From Certhia americana (taxonomy: Eukaryota > Chordata > Aves > Passeriformes > Certhiidae): a stretch of DNA of 64,000 nt. The position numbers and the translations under genes were made by a program. The notes under the pieces are model-generated. The model was not told the origin of the DNA. It was given only the letters and a program-made list of their open reading frames with translations, and did not search any database. Of this stretch, positions 12,767 to 24,375 are shown one piece after another. Numbering within the stretch: the stretch's first letter is position 1; each line of letters opens with the position of its first letter. The stretch is taken from assembly GCA_018697195.1 (NCBI GenBank), contig CM031879.1, positions 44,664,513 to 44,728,512 of the forward strand, in the 5' to 3' direction.

Positions 12767-13279
12767 GTAAGTATTGGAACTGATAATGGTGTTATTGGTA
12801 TGAGTTGTGTGCCTCAAATCTCAGCATGGCATTGATTTTACTGTCCTTTAGGAAGGAGGAGAGAAAATGGGGAGAACATTCTCATTGCCTATTTGTACCT
12901 AAATTGTAGAATTTTGAGGTGTTTTGATGTGGATCTTTTTGTTTGGGTTTTTTTGTTTGATGGGTACACAACCAAAATGAAGCTATTTCTCTTCTATAAA
13001 ACAACCTGAAAAACTCTCCATAAGTAAAACAATCCCTAAATAGTAGCTTGCTGCTATTCCTTTTAGATAAAAGATAGAAAAAAGATAGATAAAAATCAGA
13101 TTACTGATTTTTGAGCCAAAAGATGGCTAAGAGACATAGGTTAGGGGGCGGGTTTTGACGTTTTGGGGATTTCTTGTGAACAGCTTTTCTTCCAGGGGGA
13201 TTTGCTTTATCATTGAAAAGCTTGTTTGTTGTTTGCTTTTTGGTTTTTTCCTTTTTTTTTTTTTTTTTTATTGTTACAG
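12767..13279. other. Non-coding stretch ending in a T-rich tract
   Basis: No recognised gene. From 13,226 it becomes almost pure T and ends TTGTTACAG at 13,271-13,279, a textbook polypyrimidine tract and AG for the exon candidate that follows. Near 13,075 a short AAAGATAGA unit is tandemly repeated. Confidence 0.5.
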
Positions 13280-13388
13280 CACAGATCTTAGAAGATCTCT
13301 TACCAGAATGAAAGATGCCACAGCAAGCAGCAGCCGTTTCTCTCCATGCAGTCTTGTCAGTCCTGTACTGCTTCCCACGTGCATTTGA
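13280..13388 (+). CDS. Candidate terminal exon (unassigned)
   Basis: A very strong acceptor precedes this segment. In the frame entered with one leading base it reads 35 codons to a TGA at 13,386. The peptide starts TDLRRSLTRMKDATASSSRF and is basic and serine-rich. In the frame entered with two leading bases it reads only QILEDLLPE before a stop, so two different short C-termini are possible. Frame 0 stops at once. The nearest AATAAA is at about 13,849. A long T run alone can create an acceptor-like site by chance, so confidence is low. Confidence 0.2.
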
Positions 13389-14171
13389 TTTAAACTTACC
13401 CTGCAGAAATGAAAGTCTCTCTAGATGTTTACTTATTCTCTTTTCCTCTATCTTGATATTTTTAGTACTTCAGAAATGGCTGTATGGATTTTTCTTTTTT
13501 TAAATTAATGATCATTTTGATTTTGCTTAACTAACATCTTTTTGTTGAAGTCCATCATACTTTTTAGCTTCCTTTCCATATTCATGTGTTGTTCAGAGCC
13601 TCCCTTATGCAATTTCAAATGATGCAGCAGTAACATGAGCAGAAGATTTTGGATCACCCACTTTTCTCGAAAAAGAGATTGATAGAATTTCTACTTGAAC
13701 TGACATTGATAATTCCTGTTTCATTGCTAAGAGATTTGAAAAATGAAGTAACTTTTTTATAATTATGTATTTTTTATTTATCTGGAAGTCATTTAAGAGC
13801 AGGGTATGTTTTCCAAGGAAATGACATTTTGAAGAACAAGATTTTAACAATAAAAATAAATTTTATTAATTTCATAACTGCAAGATTAAAATTATAAAAT
13901 AGGAAAAAGTATTTGCCGTATTGACAGGCATGAATATTAATGCATGTTTCATTCAGTAGAAAATAAGTTCGGTTTCTCTTATAACTGGAAATAACAGTAT
14001 GTTAAGAATTGAGTTTTTACTCAAAACATGTTGGTCTGTTAGAGCTCTAATGCAGAAAAGCAGAATTTTCCATGACAATGTTAAGAAATATTCAGTAAAT
14101 ATTTCTGTTCTTCATTTAAGAGGAAACTGATATCACAACCTGGAATACCTCATTCCAATACTCACTCAATA
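13389..14171. other. Non-coding AT-rich stretch
   Basis: Very AT-rich, with an AATAAA/AATAAA-like cluster near 13,849. That could serve as a poly(A) signal if the exon at 13,280 is real. Nothing else is recognised. Confidence 0.5.
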
Positions 14172-14187
14172 GTTTCTAATTAGAAAC
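14172..14187. other. Perfect 16-bp palindrome
   Basis: GTTTCTAATTAGAAAC is its own reverse complement. The core TCTAATTAGA contains TAATTA, the consensus core of many homeodomain proteins. AT-rich DNA yields such sites often, so binding is only a possibility. Confidence 0.7.
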
Positions 14188-15840
14188 CACTAATTGTTTT
14201 AGAATAAATAGAAAGATAACTTCTTTTCTAGTTCTTTAAAGGAATTGTTTAAATTCCTAATTGAGCTAAAAAAAAGCCCTGAAAATTTGCAAAGGAGCCA
14301 TGTGACAGAGGAAAAGATCAGAAAACATCTCCATTTACCAATATGACAGCTAAGCAGGGATTTTTGCCAATTCTCAGTAGATCAATGTAGAGGTTAAAAT
14401 CTGATAAGTGAAAGCACTTCAATTTAATGCATAGTAAAAATAGAAAAATCAGAAAGCTGAAGGATGTTCAAGTTGAGCAGTATCAATTGCTGATTTTCCT
14501 AAGTCCCTTTCAGGCAAGATAAAGTTAGTAGAAAGATAAAATTACTGCTCTCATCACCCTTCTCAATACCAGGCACTGGAGCTGGGCTTGGGAACACTCA
14601 CAGGTGTCAAGCAGTAATTTTTCTGCTAGCATTGCAGTCTGTTTTGAAAGCTTGCTGCAGAGTTTAAATGCATTTTCTTCTGCTGCTTCTTTCTTTTCTC
14701 CTGTTCGCTCCTATATTGGCTGTATTGTTAATTTGGCTATCTGTATATGTGTTATTATCTGTATTTATCTTATGTGCATTAGTTGTAAATGATAATTGCC
14801 TTCCTTTTTCATTTATTCTTTTGATCTGCCTTCACCTGTTCCTACTCCCTCATGAGCAGTACTCATGTTTTTTGGACTAATTATGTTTATGAAAAGGGAA
14901 GAATAAATATCATACATGTTCTGCTGACAGCATGAAATTAGCTAATTAAAACCTAAAGAAAATGTAAGAAGGTAATGGGCCTTCCAATGTCCTGTCATAT
15001 GAGGGGAAAAATTTTATTAAAAAAAATTTTAAAACAAACCAACACAAAAGAGTAAAAAAGAACATACAGAAAGGTAATATCTTCTGACCAATATGAGATG
15101 ACAATCTCATGTTCTGCTGTTGTTGCTACTGAAATTTGTATGCTCTTGCACTGTGCTTACATTTTCAAACATTTTGGAACAGATTAGTTGCATTAAATGG
15201 GCTTTTAGATGTTTATTCTGTGCTTCAAGATGTAGAAGCTATGATTCACTATTTTTTTTAAATGTTGTTGTTGTTAGGCCTCCTCTTTCCCTAGTAGGCT
15301 TATGTTGTTACCTGGTGTGATCTACAAGTACTTGATACTGATCAAGTAATACGGGTACCACTTCTGGGAATGCTTTGATGTCTGTATTCCCCATGCTCCC
15401 CCTTTACACTGCATGGCCTTTTCATCTTCTGAAATGCGAATATCAGATGTATGATAGTCATGATTGCTTTGTGATACAGCAAAAATTCAGGACTGACTGT
15501 TCTAAAAACGTTTTGAAAAGGTAAGCATCTAACTTTTTCTACTGGCAGAGTGTCAGCTTTAAGTAAACACGAATTCCATGCTGTATTTTGGTTTCCTCCA
15601 CTATGGACTGCATTGTGAGTAGGATCAGAGTAATTTCTCCTCCATAGTCAAATGCAGCCATTTGTATCTTAGAATCAGGAACATCCCTTGAAAGTTACAG
15701 TGCTTGGCAGCTTTAAATCTGACTGCATCACTTGACTGTGTGACATGGTTCAGCACTTTAAATACCATAGGAATATTTCTATCCAGAACATGGATACCCT
15801 TATTGAAAATTAAGTAGAGGTCTGTCTTTTTCTTTTTTTA
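14188..15840. other. Non-coding stretch with one small hairpin
   Basis: Unremarkable AT-rich sequence. At 15,329-15,348 the arms TACTTGAT and ATCAAGTA enclose the loop ACTG, an 8-bp perfect stem. Overlapping hydrophobic frames near 14,604-14,880 and 15,120-15,320 look like translations of T-rich DNA. Confidence 0.5.
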
Positions 15841-15873
15841 ATTTTTTTTTTGGTGTCAAATAGCATGGTAGAA

Positions 15874-16063
15874 AGAGGCAAAATACTTAAACCAGTTGTG
15901 ATCTTGGCAGGTGCAGGAGGAGGAACTTTAGTTGTGGATTTGATGGATTTGATGCTGTCTGGGGTCTGTGATGTCAAGTCAAAACCAGCACTGGCTCTAA
16001 CAAAGCCATTCACAACAGTGGGACCATGATGTAAAATCTTACAGGCTTCTTTTTTCTTCCAAA
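15874..16063. pseudogene. Segment open on both strands; possible exon or decayed coding copy
   Basis: On the plus strand a frame begins ATGGTAGAAAGAGGC at 15,865 and reads through VVILAGAGGGTLVVDLMDLM and KPALALTKPFTTVGP to a TGA near 16,028. It follows a T-rich tract and an AG. On the minus strand the complementary segment is open from about 16,098 down past 15,850. It reads GIFWKKKEACKILHHGPTVV, then NGFVRASAGFDLTSQTPDS and a lysine-rich tail coded by an A-rich tract. Both peptides look less random than their surroundings, but at most one can be the coding strand. I recognise neither. The A-rich end on the minus strand could be a poly(A) remnant of a retrocopy. Confidence 0.2.
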
Positions 16064-16100
16064 AGATACCTTTGAAGAGGAAGCAATGATTAATACATGC

Positions 16101-16142
16101 TTTTTATATAGGACAGGTACCTTTTTATATAGGACAGGTACC
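16101..16142 (-). promoter_or_regulatory. Perfect 21-bp tandem duplication carrying TATA-like motifs
   Basis: The 21-base unit at 16,101-16,121 is repeated exactly at 16,122-16,142. Read on the minus strand, each copy contains CCTATATAAAAA, close to a consensus TATA box, and GGTACC. It lies just beside the CpG-rich segment on its minus-strand downstream side, where a TATA element for leftward transcription could sit. The duplication is seen directly. Promoter function is inference. Confidence 0.45.
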
Positions 16143-16199
16143 GGATAATAAAATATCAGAGGTAAATGACGCTGATATTCAAACCTCCAAACTTTTCTT

Positions 16200-16490
16200 G
16201 CCCCTGTACGACAGCAGGGATGTAGCAAACAGCCTGTCAGAGCAGCAACCCGGCGGAGCCTGTGGCTGGCTGCTCGGAGGAGCAGGCACAGAGCAGGAAG
16301 GCAGGTTGTTCGCCTGTGGCTGCAGAAATCCCAGCTGGGGCTGCGAGGCACAGGATCCCCTCGGTGGTCCCACGCTGGCCGCTGTCAGCTGCCCTGCCTT
16401 TGGACTGCTGCCGCGCCGCCACCCCGCAGCTCCTCCGATTGGGTGCTCCCAGCGGCTGATTACAAATGCTGATGCCGCTTCTGTGATCCT
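16200..16490. promoter_or_regulatory. CpG-rich segment, candidate promoter
   Basis: About 16 CpG dinucleotides fall in roughly 290 bases, against a strongly CpG-depleted background, and GC content is clearly raised. It contains CCGATTGG at 16,435-16,442, which is an inverted CCAAT box (NF-Y type), and a GCCGCGCCGCC block at 16,410-16,420. Vertebrate CpG-rich segments of this kind often mark promoters, though this one is small. Rightward transcription could use the donors GTAAGT at 16,545 or TATG/gtaagt near 16,860. Leftward transcription could use the duplicated TATA-like unit at 16,101-16,142. Frames of 117 codons (+) and 195 codons (-) cross it, but stops are rare in GC-rich DNA, so they are not called as genes. 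Confidence 0.45.
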
Positions 16491-16910
16491 TTCCACTTGG
16501 AGGAGAAATCTCTTATCCCCACCCCCAAGCCCACCTCTAGGATGTAAGTAATGGTGAGAAGATGAAGAGGAAAACAGCGCGGTGTGAGTGACTGGAAATC
16601 CAGCAGTCTGGTTTAGCTGCAGTGTTATGTAGGAGTCGTCTTCAGACTTCTTACCTTTGGTTTTTTCGGCACGAACTGCTTGCAGGGTTTTGAAGGCTGT
16701 GAGAGGACTTACCGTCTGTGTGTCAGTGTTTTCTGTGTATATTGCCTTGCCTTTTTCCCTGGACATCTGTATTCAGAGCTTCATGTGAAAATCTTTCCAT
16801 TGAAGAGAGATAAAAAGGATCCTTAATCTGATTCTCTTTGGATCTTTCTATTTTTATGGTAAGTGCCAGCATATATCGGCTGAGCGTAGCTTCTTTGCTG
16901 CAGTGCTCGT
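16491..16910. other. Flank of the CpG-rich segment with donor-like sites
   Basis: On the plus strand GTAAGT occurs near 16,545 and 16,860, the latter in the context TTTTTATG/gtaagtgcc. On the minus strand GTAAGT follows ACAGACG near 16,710, and GTAAGAAG follows ACCAAAG near 16,655. The minus-strand sites lie inside a frame starting MSREKGKAIYTENTDTQT at 16,766. Any of these could end a first exon, but no homology supports one. Confidence 0.35.
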
Positions 16911-16968
16911 GCTTTCTCCCTCTCTCCCTCTCCCTCCCTCTTCCCCATCTGTTTTTCTCTCCCTATAG
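16911..16968. repeat. Polypyrimidine tract (CT-rich)
   Basis: Almost uninterrupted C and T on the plus strand, made of CTCTCCCTCTCCCTCCC-type units and ending CCCTATAG. It could serve as a splice-acceptor tract, or adopt a triplex (H-DNA) form because the purine strand has mirror symmetry in places. Confidence 0.75.
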
Positions 16969-19900
16969 TCTTAGATAAGCCTCGTGACCTTCACTTAATA
17001 TCTCGTCATAATTTTCAGCATCTTCATAGCAGATACTGGCTAAGTAAAATACAAGTTTTCTCTTTATTTTGCCCTTTCCCTCCTCTGACCCAGAGCTCTG
17101 AAGTATTGACTGCAAGCTGAATACTGCCTCTTTGTCCTTGAAACGGGAGGCTTGAGCACTGCTCCCGATTGCCTGTGGCAGGAACGGGATACTGTTCTGG
17201 GGCACTGGAACAGAGACTGGGTAAAGGTGACTGACTCATTTCTCTATGTCTGTACCCTTGCACTGAGGGCACAGATATCCCCTGCTCGACCAGCCACCTA
17301 GAAAACTCTGAAGCCCCTCAGTGTTCAAATGTGAACATACATGTGGTTTGAACTAGTATTTGCTGCTGTTGGCATGGGACAGATGAGCTCTTTCAGCATT
17401 TTCAGTATAAGCATATGTCATCAGGTGTTTTTAAGTTGGACCTTTTGCATCTTACAAGTGCAGAGTAGCTGGGACAAGAAGTTACAGAATAGGCAACGTA
17501 ATAACCCTCATCCCTATCCAGTCCTTACAGCTGCAAATTCTTAGCTTTTTGACGTGCTTTTGCATCTTCGCAGTAGGAAAAAAGTGCTTTTAAGTGTATG
17601 AAAATGCATTCAGGCTTAATTTGTGCTCTAAGCTATTTAAACAGCTCAGATTTTATAAATAGGAAGGGTTGTTATTTAGACCATAATAAACTGTGCCCTT
17701 GGTTTTGTTTTGGGTTTTGGTTGGGTTTTTTTCTAGTTTGTTGCACGAGATTTAAAGTAAAGCAAATATACAATTTCTGGTAGATAGATATTTTCTTTTG
17801 CTTTTGGTATGAGAGAACTATGAAAGTGTTCCTTTTAACTTAAATGTGCTTCATGCTGTGGATTCATTATGTGGATTGGCTATGCACAGCCCTTTCAGAC
17901 TGCAGGAATAATAAAGAATTCGCTACATCTTCAAAGGTCTACTGAAGGCATAGATATAACACTGGCTCAAAGTTGTCACAGGGTGGTCTGATTCAAGCAG
18001 AGCAAAGAGGAGATGTATTCTTATACCTTTGTTTTACTGAGGTAGGATAAGAATAAAGCTTTTATTCTCTCACTGTATTGGCTTTTCTGGGTTTAGCAAG
18101 AGATATGCTGGTGTCTGGGAATTTTTTTCTTTGTTTAATGTAGCTTACATTATGACTTAAAACAATTTTGTTCCTGATTTATCCTGTAATTCAGAGTTTT
18201 GCTTCACATGAGCTGATTCATTGAACAGAGTTCGTGCAAGTCCTTTCCCCTCCCTAATGAGTAAAAACTTTAGAACACTGCTGTTATTTTCAATACCTTA
18301 AATTTCTTTTCTGTGCTTGGATGTAATGTCCCGTTGTATTGCTAAATAAGTATGTGTATGGTGGGGGAGGGGGAAGCCCAGGTTGGACAAGAGGCACTGG
18401 CGGGAGGAGGAGGCTTACCCAGATCTGCAGGTAGAGGACTTCATGGTGCAGTGAGGAACCTGCTGCATTGCCCTCAGAGCAAGCAATAATGGCCAGCACA
18501 CAGCCCAGATCTCAGTGCTCCGAGTCATCTCTCCCATCAGATCTTGTGTTTTGGCATCGTGTAAAACCCACTGGTGCAGCTGATCCTGAGCCTTGTTTCC
18601 CTTCTCACTGATGCAGTGAGGGCACAGTGCAAGCCTCCTACTCTGGTAGGGAACAGGCTGGTTTTGCAATTGTGCAGCTCAAGGAACTGCCTAAAAACAT
18701 TTACCCCTAGAGCAGCCTTCCCCACTGTCTACTACAGAAAGGCTTTGGCTCCATGACTGCTCTGTGTGTTACTTAACTCTTTTATATCAGTCATGAAGGT
18801 GCCTGAGTTTGTTCTCTTCCAGTTTCAGAGAGCACTGACACAATGACAGCAGCAAAGAAACTTTTTGCTGTGGAAGATATGCAGGGTTCCTGGCAACACA
18901 CACAGAGACGCAGTTCTGAGAACCTGCACAACAGGTTAAGATACTGCCTTGGAGGACTGAGGCTTAGTCTTTCTGTGATTAAATGTAAAAAGTAATTGTG
19001 TGCATGCATTTGAACTTGGTGGTTTTAACCATTTTTTCATATAAAATTATTGCAAACCTAAAATACAAGAGGTTTTGCAAAATATGTGCATCACTTAAAA
19101 TATCCTGAAGACCTTGCAGTTAATTACAGAAGTGCATGCTATAATTTTTTAAAATGTTATTGTAAATTCAGATATTCCTATGCCCTAAAATAATCTACAT
19201 TCCTACCTAACAATTTATCAGAAGTGTGTTTGTCACTCAAATATTACTAATGTTTAAGAAGCTAATTTTGAACATAAGTGCATAATCATATCTGTCTTTT
19301 CCAATGAAAGTTTAAAAGCCAAAGTGCATAATGTAATGTGCTTTTTCAACAACCTTGAGGCAAAAGGAAGAGAGGAAAATGATCCTGAAGTATTTTCTTC
19401 AGTTTAAACTACATGAGCTTGCAATGGGATGTTTGCATTTGGAACCTAACATCTGTGTACTGCAACCGAGAAGTCTATGCATCTAAAATCCTTGCCAGCA
19501 CATCTTGTTGCAGCCTAAAGGCTTGAAAAATAAAGATGCAATCCTCTATAGCAGTCTTGAGAGGTATATAGAAGAGTGAAATTCCCCAAATTACATGAAA
19601 TTTAAGTAGGTAGATGTGCTGTTCATTTCTTGGGAATCCTATGAATGCTCTAATAGGGAATGCATGCATAGTACTTCCTTGTTTCACAGCATGGTGTCAT
19701 GTTAATTCCTTTGCAGGGTGGCTGAAGACTGCATAGAAAACAACTGCAGGGAAAGAAAAAAAAAGCTCTGTTCCTTAGCCAGCCAAAATCACCCAATGGC
19801 CTGATGAAGTCATTGCATTTTTTATTCTTGTGTATGATCAATATGCATTCTTCACTCCACTTGTCTACAGAAGCAAATTTTTTAAAAGCTTTTTACTCCA

Positions 19901-21519
19901 CAAACATTCAAAAATATACATTTATGTTGGGAATATAAATGGGTATGTTTTTACAAAAAGCTCACTCATTTCTGCATTCTGCTTCAGTAATTTTATGCTT
20001 TCCATCTGCTCATATGCTTTCTGAAAAAACCTATGCAGCCAGCTATTGATTATCACTGGCTGAAGAATTCAGGCAGTGAATTAGCCATGCTCCAACTTCC
20101 CTCTCTGCCCCAGACTGGAAAGTAATACTGAGATATGCATGTTGCAGAGCTGAAGTCATCAGTACCAGGCAGCACTCTGACTAGTGATTTTTTTTTCATG
20201 CTGTATCAGTTGTGCTTTTACCTGGCTTTTTCTTCATCCATCCTGACCCACTAATGAGCCCACATGAATAATCAAAAGCTGACTGCACCTTCTAGGCTTT
20301 CTCCCTTATTCATAGAGCTAGCTTTTAAGGTGTTCCTGGACATATTATCCCACTTAGTCTGCAGATTTTGACCAGGATGGTTTCAAGGACTTTGTAACTC
20401 TGATGCTGAAAATATTACAAACCTGTCTCTGTATGTTTTGCAGCTTTAGCAGGTGATCTCTCTTCAGTGCAGTTGCTACTTCTGGGGTTCACGGATGTCT
20501 GGAAATACTGTGTGTGAACACTGTGCTGCACAATCTGTCAGAAGTTTAGTGCTTTGGGGAAGTACTAGACAGGCTGTGTGTGTGCTACGTGCTTTCTCTG
20601 TGTCTGTGGGGAAGGATTAGCTTTCAGGCATTTTTATGTGTGTCCTGTGTCTCCTGTGCATATCCTTAAAAATACCATGAATAATATCTTTAATAATATC
20701 CTGTGCATATCTTAATAAGTGTTTGCATCCTGTGCCTGTCATATCTCAGGATATACTCAGAAAGCATTTTCTGCTTTTGTACACGTGCCTAATACTTTGT
20801 GTAGATCTGTCTGATTCTTCATGGAAACTGTGCTCCTTCACTTCATGTCATGCAGATTTGTTCTTATGTAACTTCTGCATAGGAAACACTAGACAATAAA
20901 GTGAAAGGTGTTCTCTGTGTTACAGAACTTTTTCCTGCATAGCAGAAGTCATAATTCTGCTATTCCAGACTCAAATGTGGTAACAATGGAGCTGCACTAG
21001 GCCTGTTTGACTTGACCATTGAGTGTTCACATTCTGGTAATGTGAAACTGTTTTAGAATTGAGAACTTCTCATTGTATAATATAAGGTGAAATAACTGTT
21101 TCATTAAGAGTTATGGGTTAGTTCTTCAGTATTCTAGTAGAAGGCATGTTGGTACTGGAGCAGGCAAGGCAAGTGTTTTAATCTATATGAATAACACCCT
21201 GTGCAGAATGAATATCATTAAAGCTGCAATTAGATCCCCAAATAAGAGTGCTAATGGTGTACAGCTCTCATGCATATTTTGCTCTAGGAAAGCACAAATT
21301 TGAGAGAACAATTTTCAGAAAAGCCTCACATTTCCAAGAGCTGTATGTAGATACTAATAATGCTGCAAGACCAATCCTTCAAAACAGTTTCCCTTTATGA
21401 CCTCAGCAGGAGTTACAGCAGTCTCACCTCCAAATGGACCACCAAATTCAGTTCTGAGAGAAGATTAGCTCCCACCAAATGGTGAACTTTAAACATAAAT
21501 CCAGAGATTTCCAGACTCA
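16969..21519. other. Non-coding stretch
   Basis: No gene or named repeat recognised. Frames of 60-84 codons on both strands show no domain-like pattern. Near 20,660-20,740 the phrase CCTGTGCATATC recurs within AT-rich sequence, a loose local repeat. A TG-rich patch lies near 20,575. Confidence 0.55.
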
Positions 21520-21569
21520 GCATTTGGAATCTGATCTGATTCCAAAGCATTTGGAATCTGATCTCCAAA
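21520..21569. repeat. Short tandem duplication (about 25 bp)
   Basis: Two adjacent copies begin GCATTTGGAATCTGATCT (21,520 and 21,547). The first carries a 4-base insertion (GATT) before CCAAA. A further CCAGACTCAGCATTTGG-like start is not repeated. This is a local duplication with no evident function. Confidence 0.8.
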
Positions 21570-24218
21570 GGGAGACTTGCTGGCCAAGAATTTTGGACAA
21601 GTTGGTCCCTCAAAAGCCCACACTACCATGGATGAATATTTTTTTAAAGATAAACAAATTAAGTCTTCTCAATGCATTCTCTGGATATAAGTGAGTTCTA
21701 AGATTCCAGGATTATGTGGATATTGATGATGATCATAGGAGATAATGTTCTCGTGCTCTCTACAGAGGTAGAACACCAGAAGTTTATACTTCCAGGTGGT
21801 GGTTGGAAATATGTCTAAAAGAGATGTCCTAATCTTCTTTAGAAAATTATTACTGTTTAATATGAGGCTGGGAAGAGTAGGCTTCTGTATAATTTATCTA
21901 CAGGGTTTATGTCACTAGTACTGGGAGATTATTCAAATAGAGCCCGTGTCAAAACCACAGTTCTACCATTGTCCATTTGGTCTTACTGCAACCCCCTGTA
22001 GTATTGACATTAATTTCTTATTTTATATAGTGCTTACAGCCTTCGAATATAGAAAAACTTTTTCTGCCTTCCTTAATCTTTGGATGAGGAAGTTAATTAA
22101 CAAAATCACTTGAGAAAGACAGAATCTCCTCTGAGCCAGTTTGCTGTACGGAAAAGCTGGTGATTAGCTGGCCTGGTGATTAGCTGTTTTGGATCAGCAG
22201 AAGATATATTCCCAAAAAAATTTCTTTGAAGAAACTGGTTTTCATTAAAATTAAGCATAATACTTTATACATGATGTGTTAGACCACCAGAGACACTTTT
22301 TCTAAATGGACTTGATACTTCTTGGGAAACCACTCCCTGTTAACGCCAATTAAAATCTAGAGCTTTGTGAAGTCCATTGTTATTTGTCCATGTATCCTGG
22401 CAGATATACAACCTTTCTATATGTTGTTCATCTATCCCCTAGCCTCAATTCAATTCTCTTCTTGTTTGTGTTCTGTGCCACTCTCTAATGTTTTCCCTTG
22501 GTATGTACTTTTTTGCCTTTTTCCATATTGATTTGCCTTCACATTTTTCTTAGTTTTGGTTTTCTTTTGTATTTGGAGGGGAGAATAATATATTTTGTAG
22601 CTGTGGAATCTGAGATCAAAGAACCATAGCAAAGAGGAATTAAGCAGTGATACTGGTCTGAGTTATTTCAACCTCTGCAATTTCATGCAGGCAATGCTGC
22701 TTTGGTTTATATTCAGTGTTTTTGAGGCTATTGCCATAAAAATTCTTTATTTTAGATGAGAGGAGAAAATTAATTAAGTTGAATACTGCTCTGCCCTCAG
22801 GAGAAGGAAAAGTATTACCTCTTCTAATTTCTTGTTGTCCTTTGTTCCCAGAGAAACATCTTCAGCATTTGAATTCTCTATCCTCTGTGATTTTAAAAAA
22901 CTCTTCCAGACTGGTGAAAATTCCTGATCCTAATTAAATTAATTAAGGTAGTCAAGTTTCTACCCACAGACTTATTTTTGTTTTGAATGATGCTGAGAAT
23001 TGCTAATAGTCATTCTATTCTCTGCCTCTTTATGATAAACACCAGATGAGCCTAAACATGTTTTTTTCTAACTGTCACACTGAAATTGCTGTTGAGCCAT
23101 AGACAGAATTTTCTTATTTTCCTTTATAATGTAGGATTTATGATTTGGATTTCAGAAATGCCTTGGCAAAAGATTGAATTACCTTCTACTTCAGCATGCT
23201 TCAGGAAGTTCACTTATTTTTTTTTTTTTCTAATAATAATAATAGACTTTGAACTATTCTGATTAGTATATTATGGTACAATTCTGATGATACAAACAAG
23301 TTTCCATCAATACTCAGTGTCACATGATGCAGTTGTTACTGTAACTTCTCATTTCACTATTGTCACCTGGAACAGTTGTACAAATCTGTATGCATTCTTA
23401 CGTATGAAAAATGCTACTTTATTTTCCTTTTTTTACCTAAAGACTAACATGACTCAATTGTTTTGTGATTAGTACATTTTGTTAATATACCACAACTCTT
23501 GTGACAAAATTTAGATCTAAATTATCCAGTTTCTGCCTGTAAAGCTCAATCAGGTCAGCATTCAGGTAACTCTCTTTCTGCAGTTTTAATTCTGCCTCTT
23601 ATGTTTCAGCTTCTATGTCTGATCTGATTTCTTATAATTTTGCATTTTGTGCTTCTGCCTCTTGCTGGACCTCCTGTCCTCCTGACCTGACCCTCCTCCA
23701 AGCTCTGCTCCATTCCCCCTCCTTCTGTTCTTTACCTGCTCCTCAACACTGTCCAGGCATCCCACTCACATACTGGTGTTTGTTTTTTGCTTAAAGTTTT
23801 GAGCCTTAATGAAAATATTAACTCAGACCACTGACTTGTGGTACTTCAGCAGTGCTTGTTGTGCAGGTCACCATTCTTTTCAACAGCAACCAAAGCTTTC
23901 TATGAATTATTTGTGAAACAATGCAGTGAGTGTTAAAGGTGACATTATAATGCAGAAGTGGGGGCTCAGATTTCAATATGATTAAGCTATTTCCTTACCT
24001 TAAGCTACACTGCTTGAATTGAAATTTAATATATATTACAGTAAAGAGGGATAATAGATCTGTGCTTGTCCTGATTCTCCTTGTGTGAGATTGGTTGCTG
24101 AAGGGTATCACCTCTGCTTGTAAGTTGAGAAGGGAGATTGGTTCATGACATGTACTTCCTTTCAGTTCCAAGAGGGACAAGGAGGAAAGAAAAAATACGG
24201 ATATGACACATGTCCACT
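21570..24218. other. Non-coding stretch
   Basis: No gene recognised. At 22,156-22,186 the phrase CTGGTGATTAGCTG occurs twice in close tandem. T runs lie near 23,217-23,230. A C-rich patch at 23,660-23,760 (CTCCTGTCCTCCTGACC) is unassigned. Confidence 0.55.
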
Positions 24219-24375
24219 GGGGGGGGGGTTGTTGATTTTTTTGTTTGTCTGTTTGTTTTAGTTTGATTTTGGGTTATTTTGGGGGGGTGGGTTCGTTTTT
24301 TGGTTTTGTTTTTGTTTGCGGTTTTTGTTTGTTTGTTTTTTGAGGTTTTTTGTTTGGTTTGGTTTGGTTTTTTTC
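24219..24375 (+). repeat. G/T-rich low-complexity tract with long G run
   Basis: The tract opens with ten consecutive Gs (24,219-24,228) and continues as TTTG, TTTGG and GGG blocks to about 24,375, including a second run of seven Gs near 24,280. The plus strand has several runs of three or more Gs separated by short T-rich loops, so it may form a G-quadruplex. A lysine/threonine-rich frame on the opposite strand only reflects this composition. Confidence 0.8.

Noticed and set aside
16198..16551. 117-codon plus-strand frame over the same CpG-rich segment
   Set aside because: Composition-driven: a second strand and frame are open across the same bases. It has no domain and no ATG in a convincing context.
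16179..16766. 195-codon minus-strand open frame starting MSREKGKAIYTENTDTQT
   Set aside because: It crosses the CpG-rich segment, where stop codons are rare. It is rich in P, S, G and A, has no recognisable domain, and contains internal donor-like sites. A first exon ending at one of these donors is possible but unsupported.
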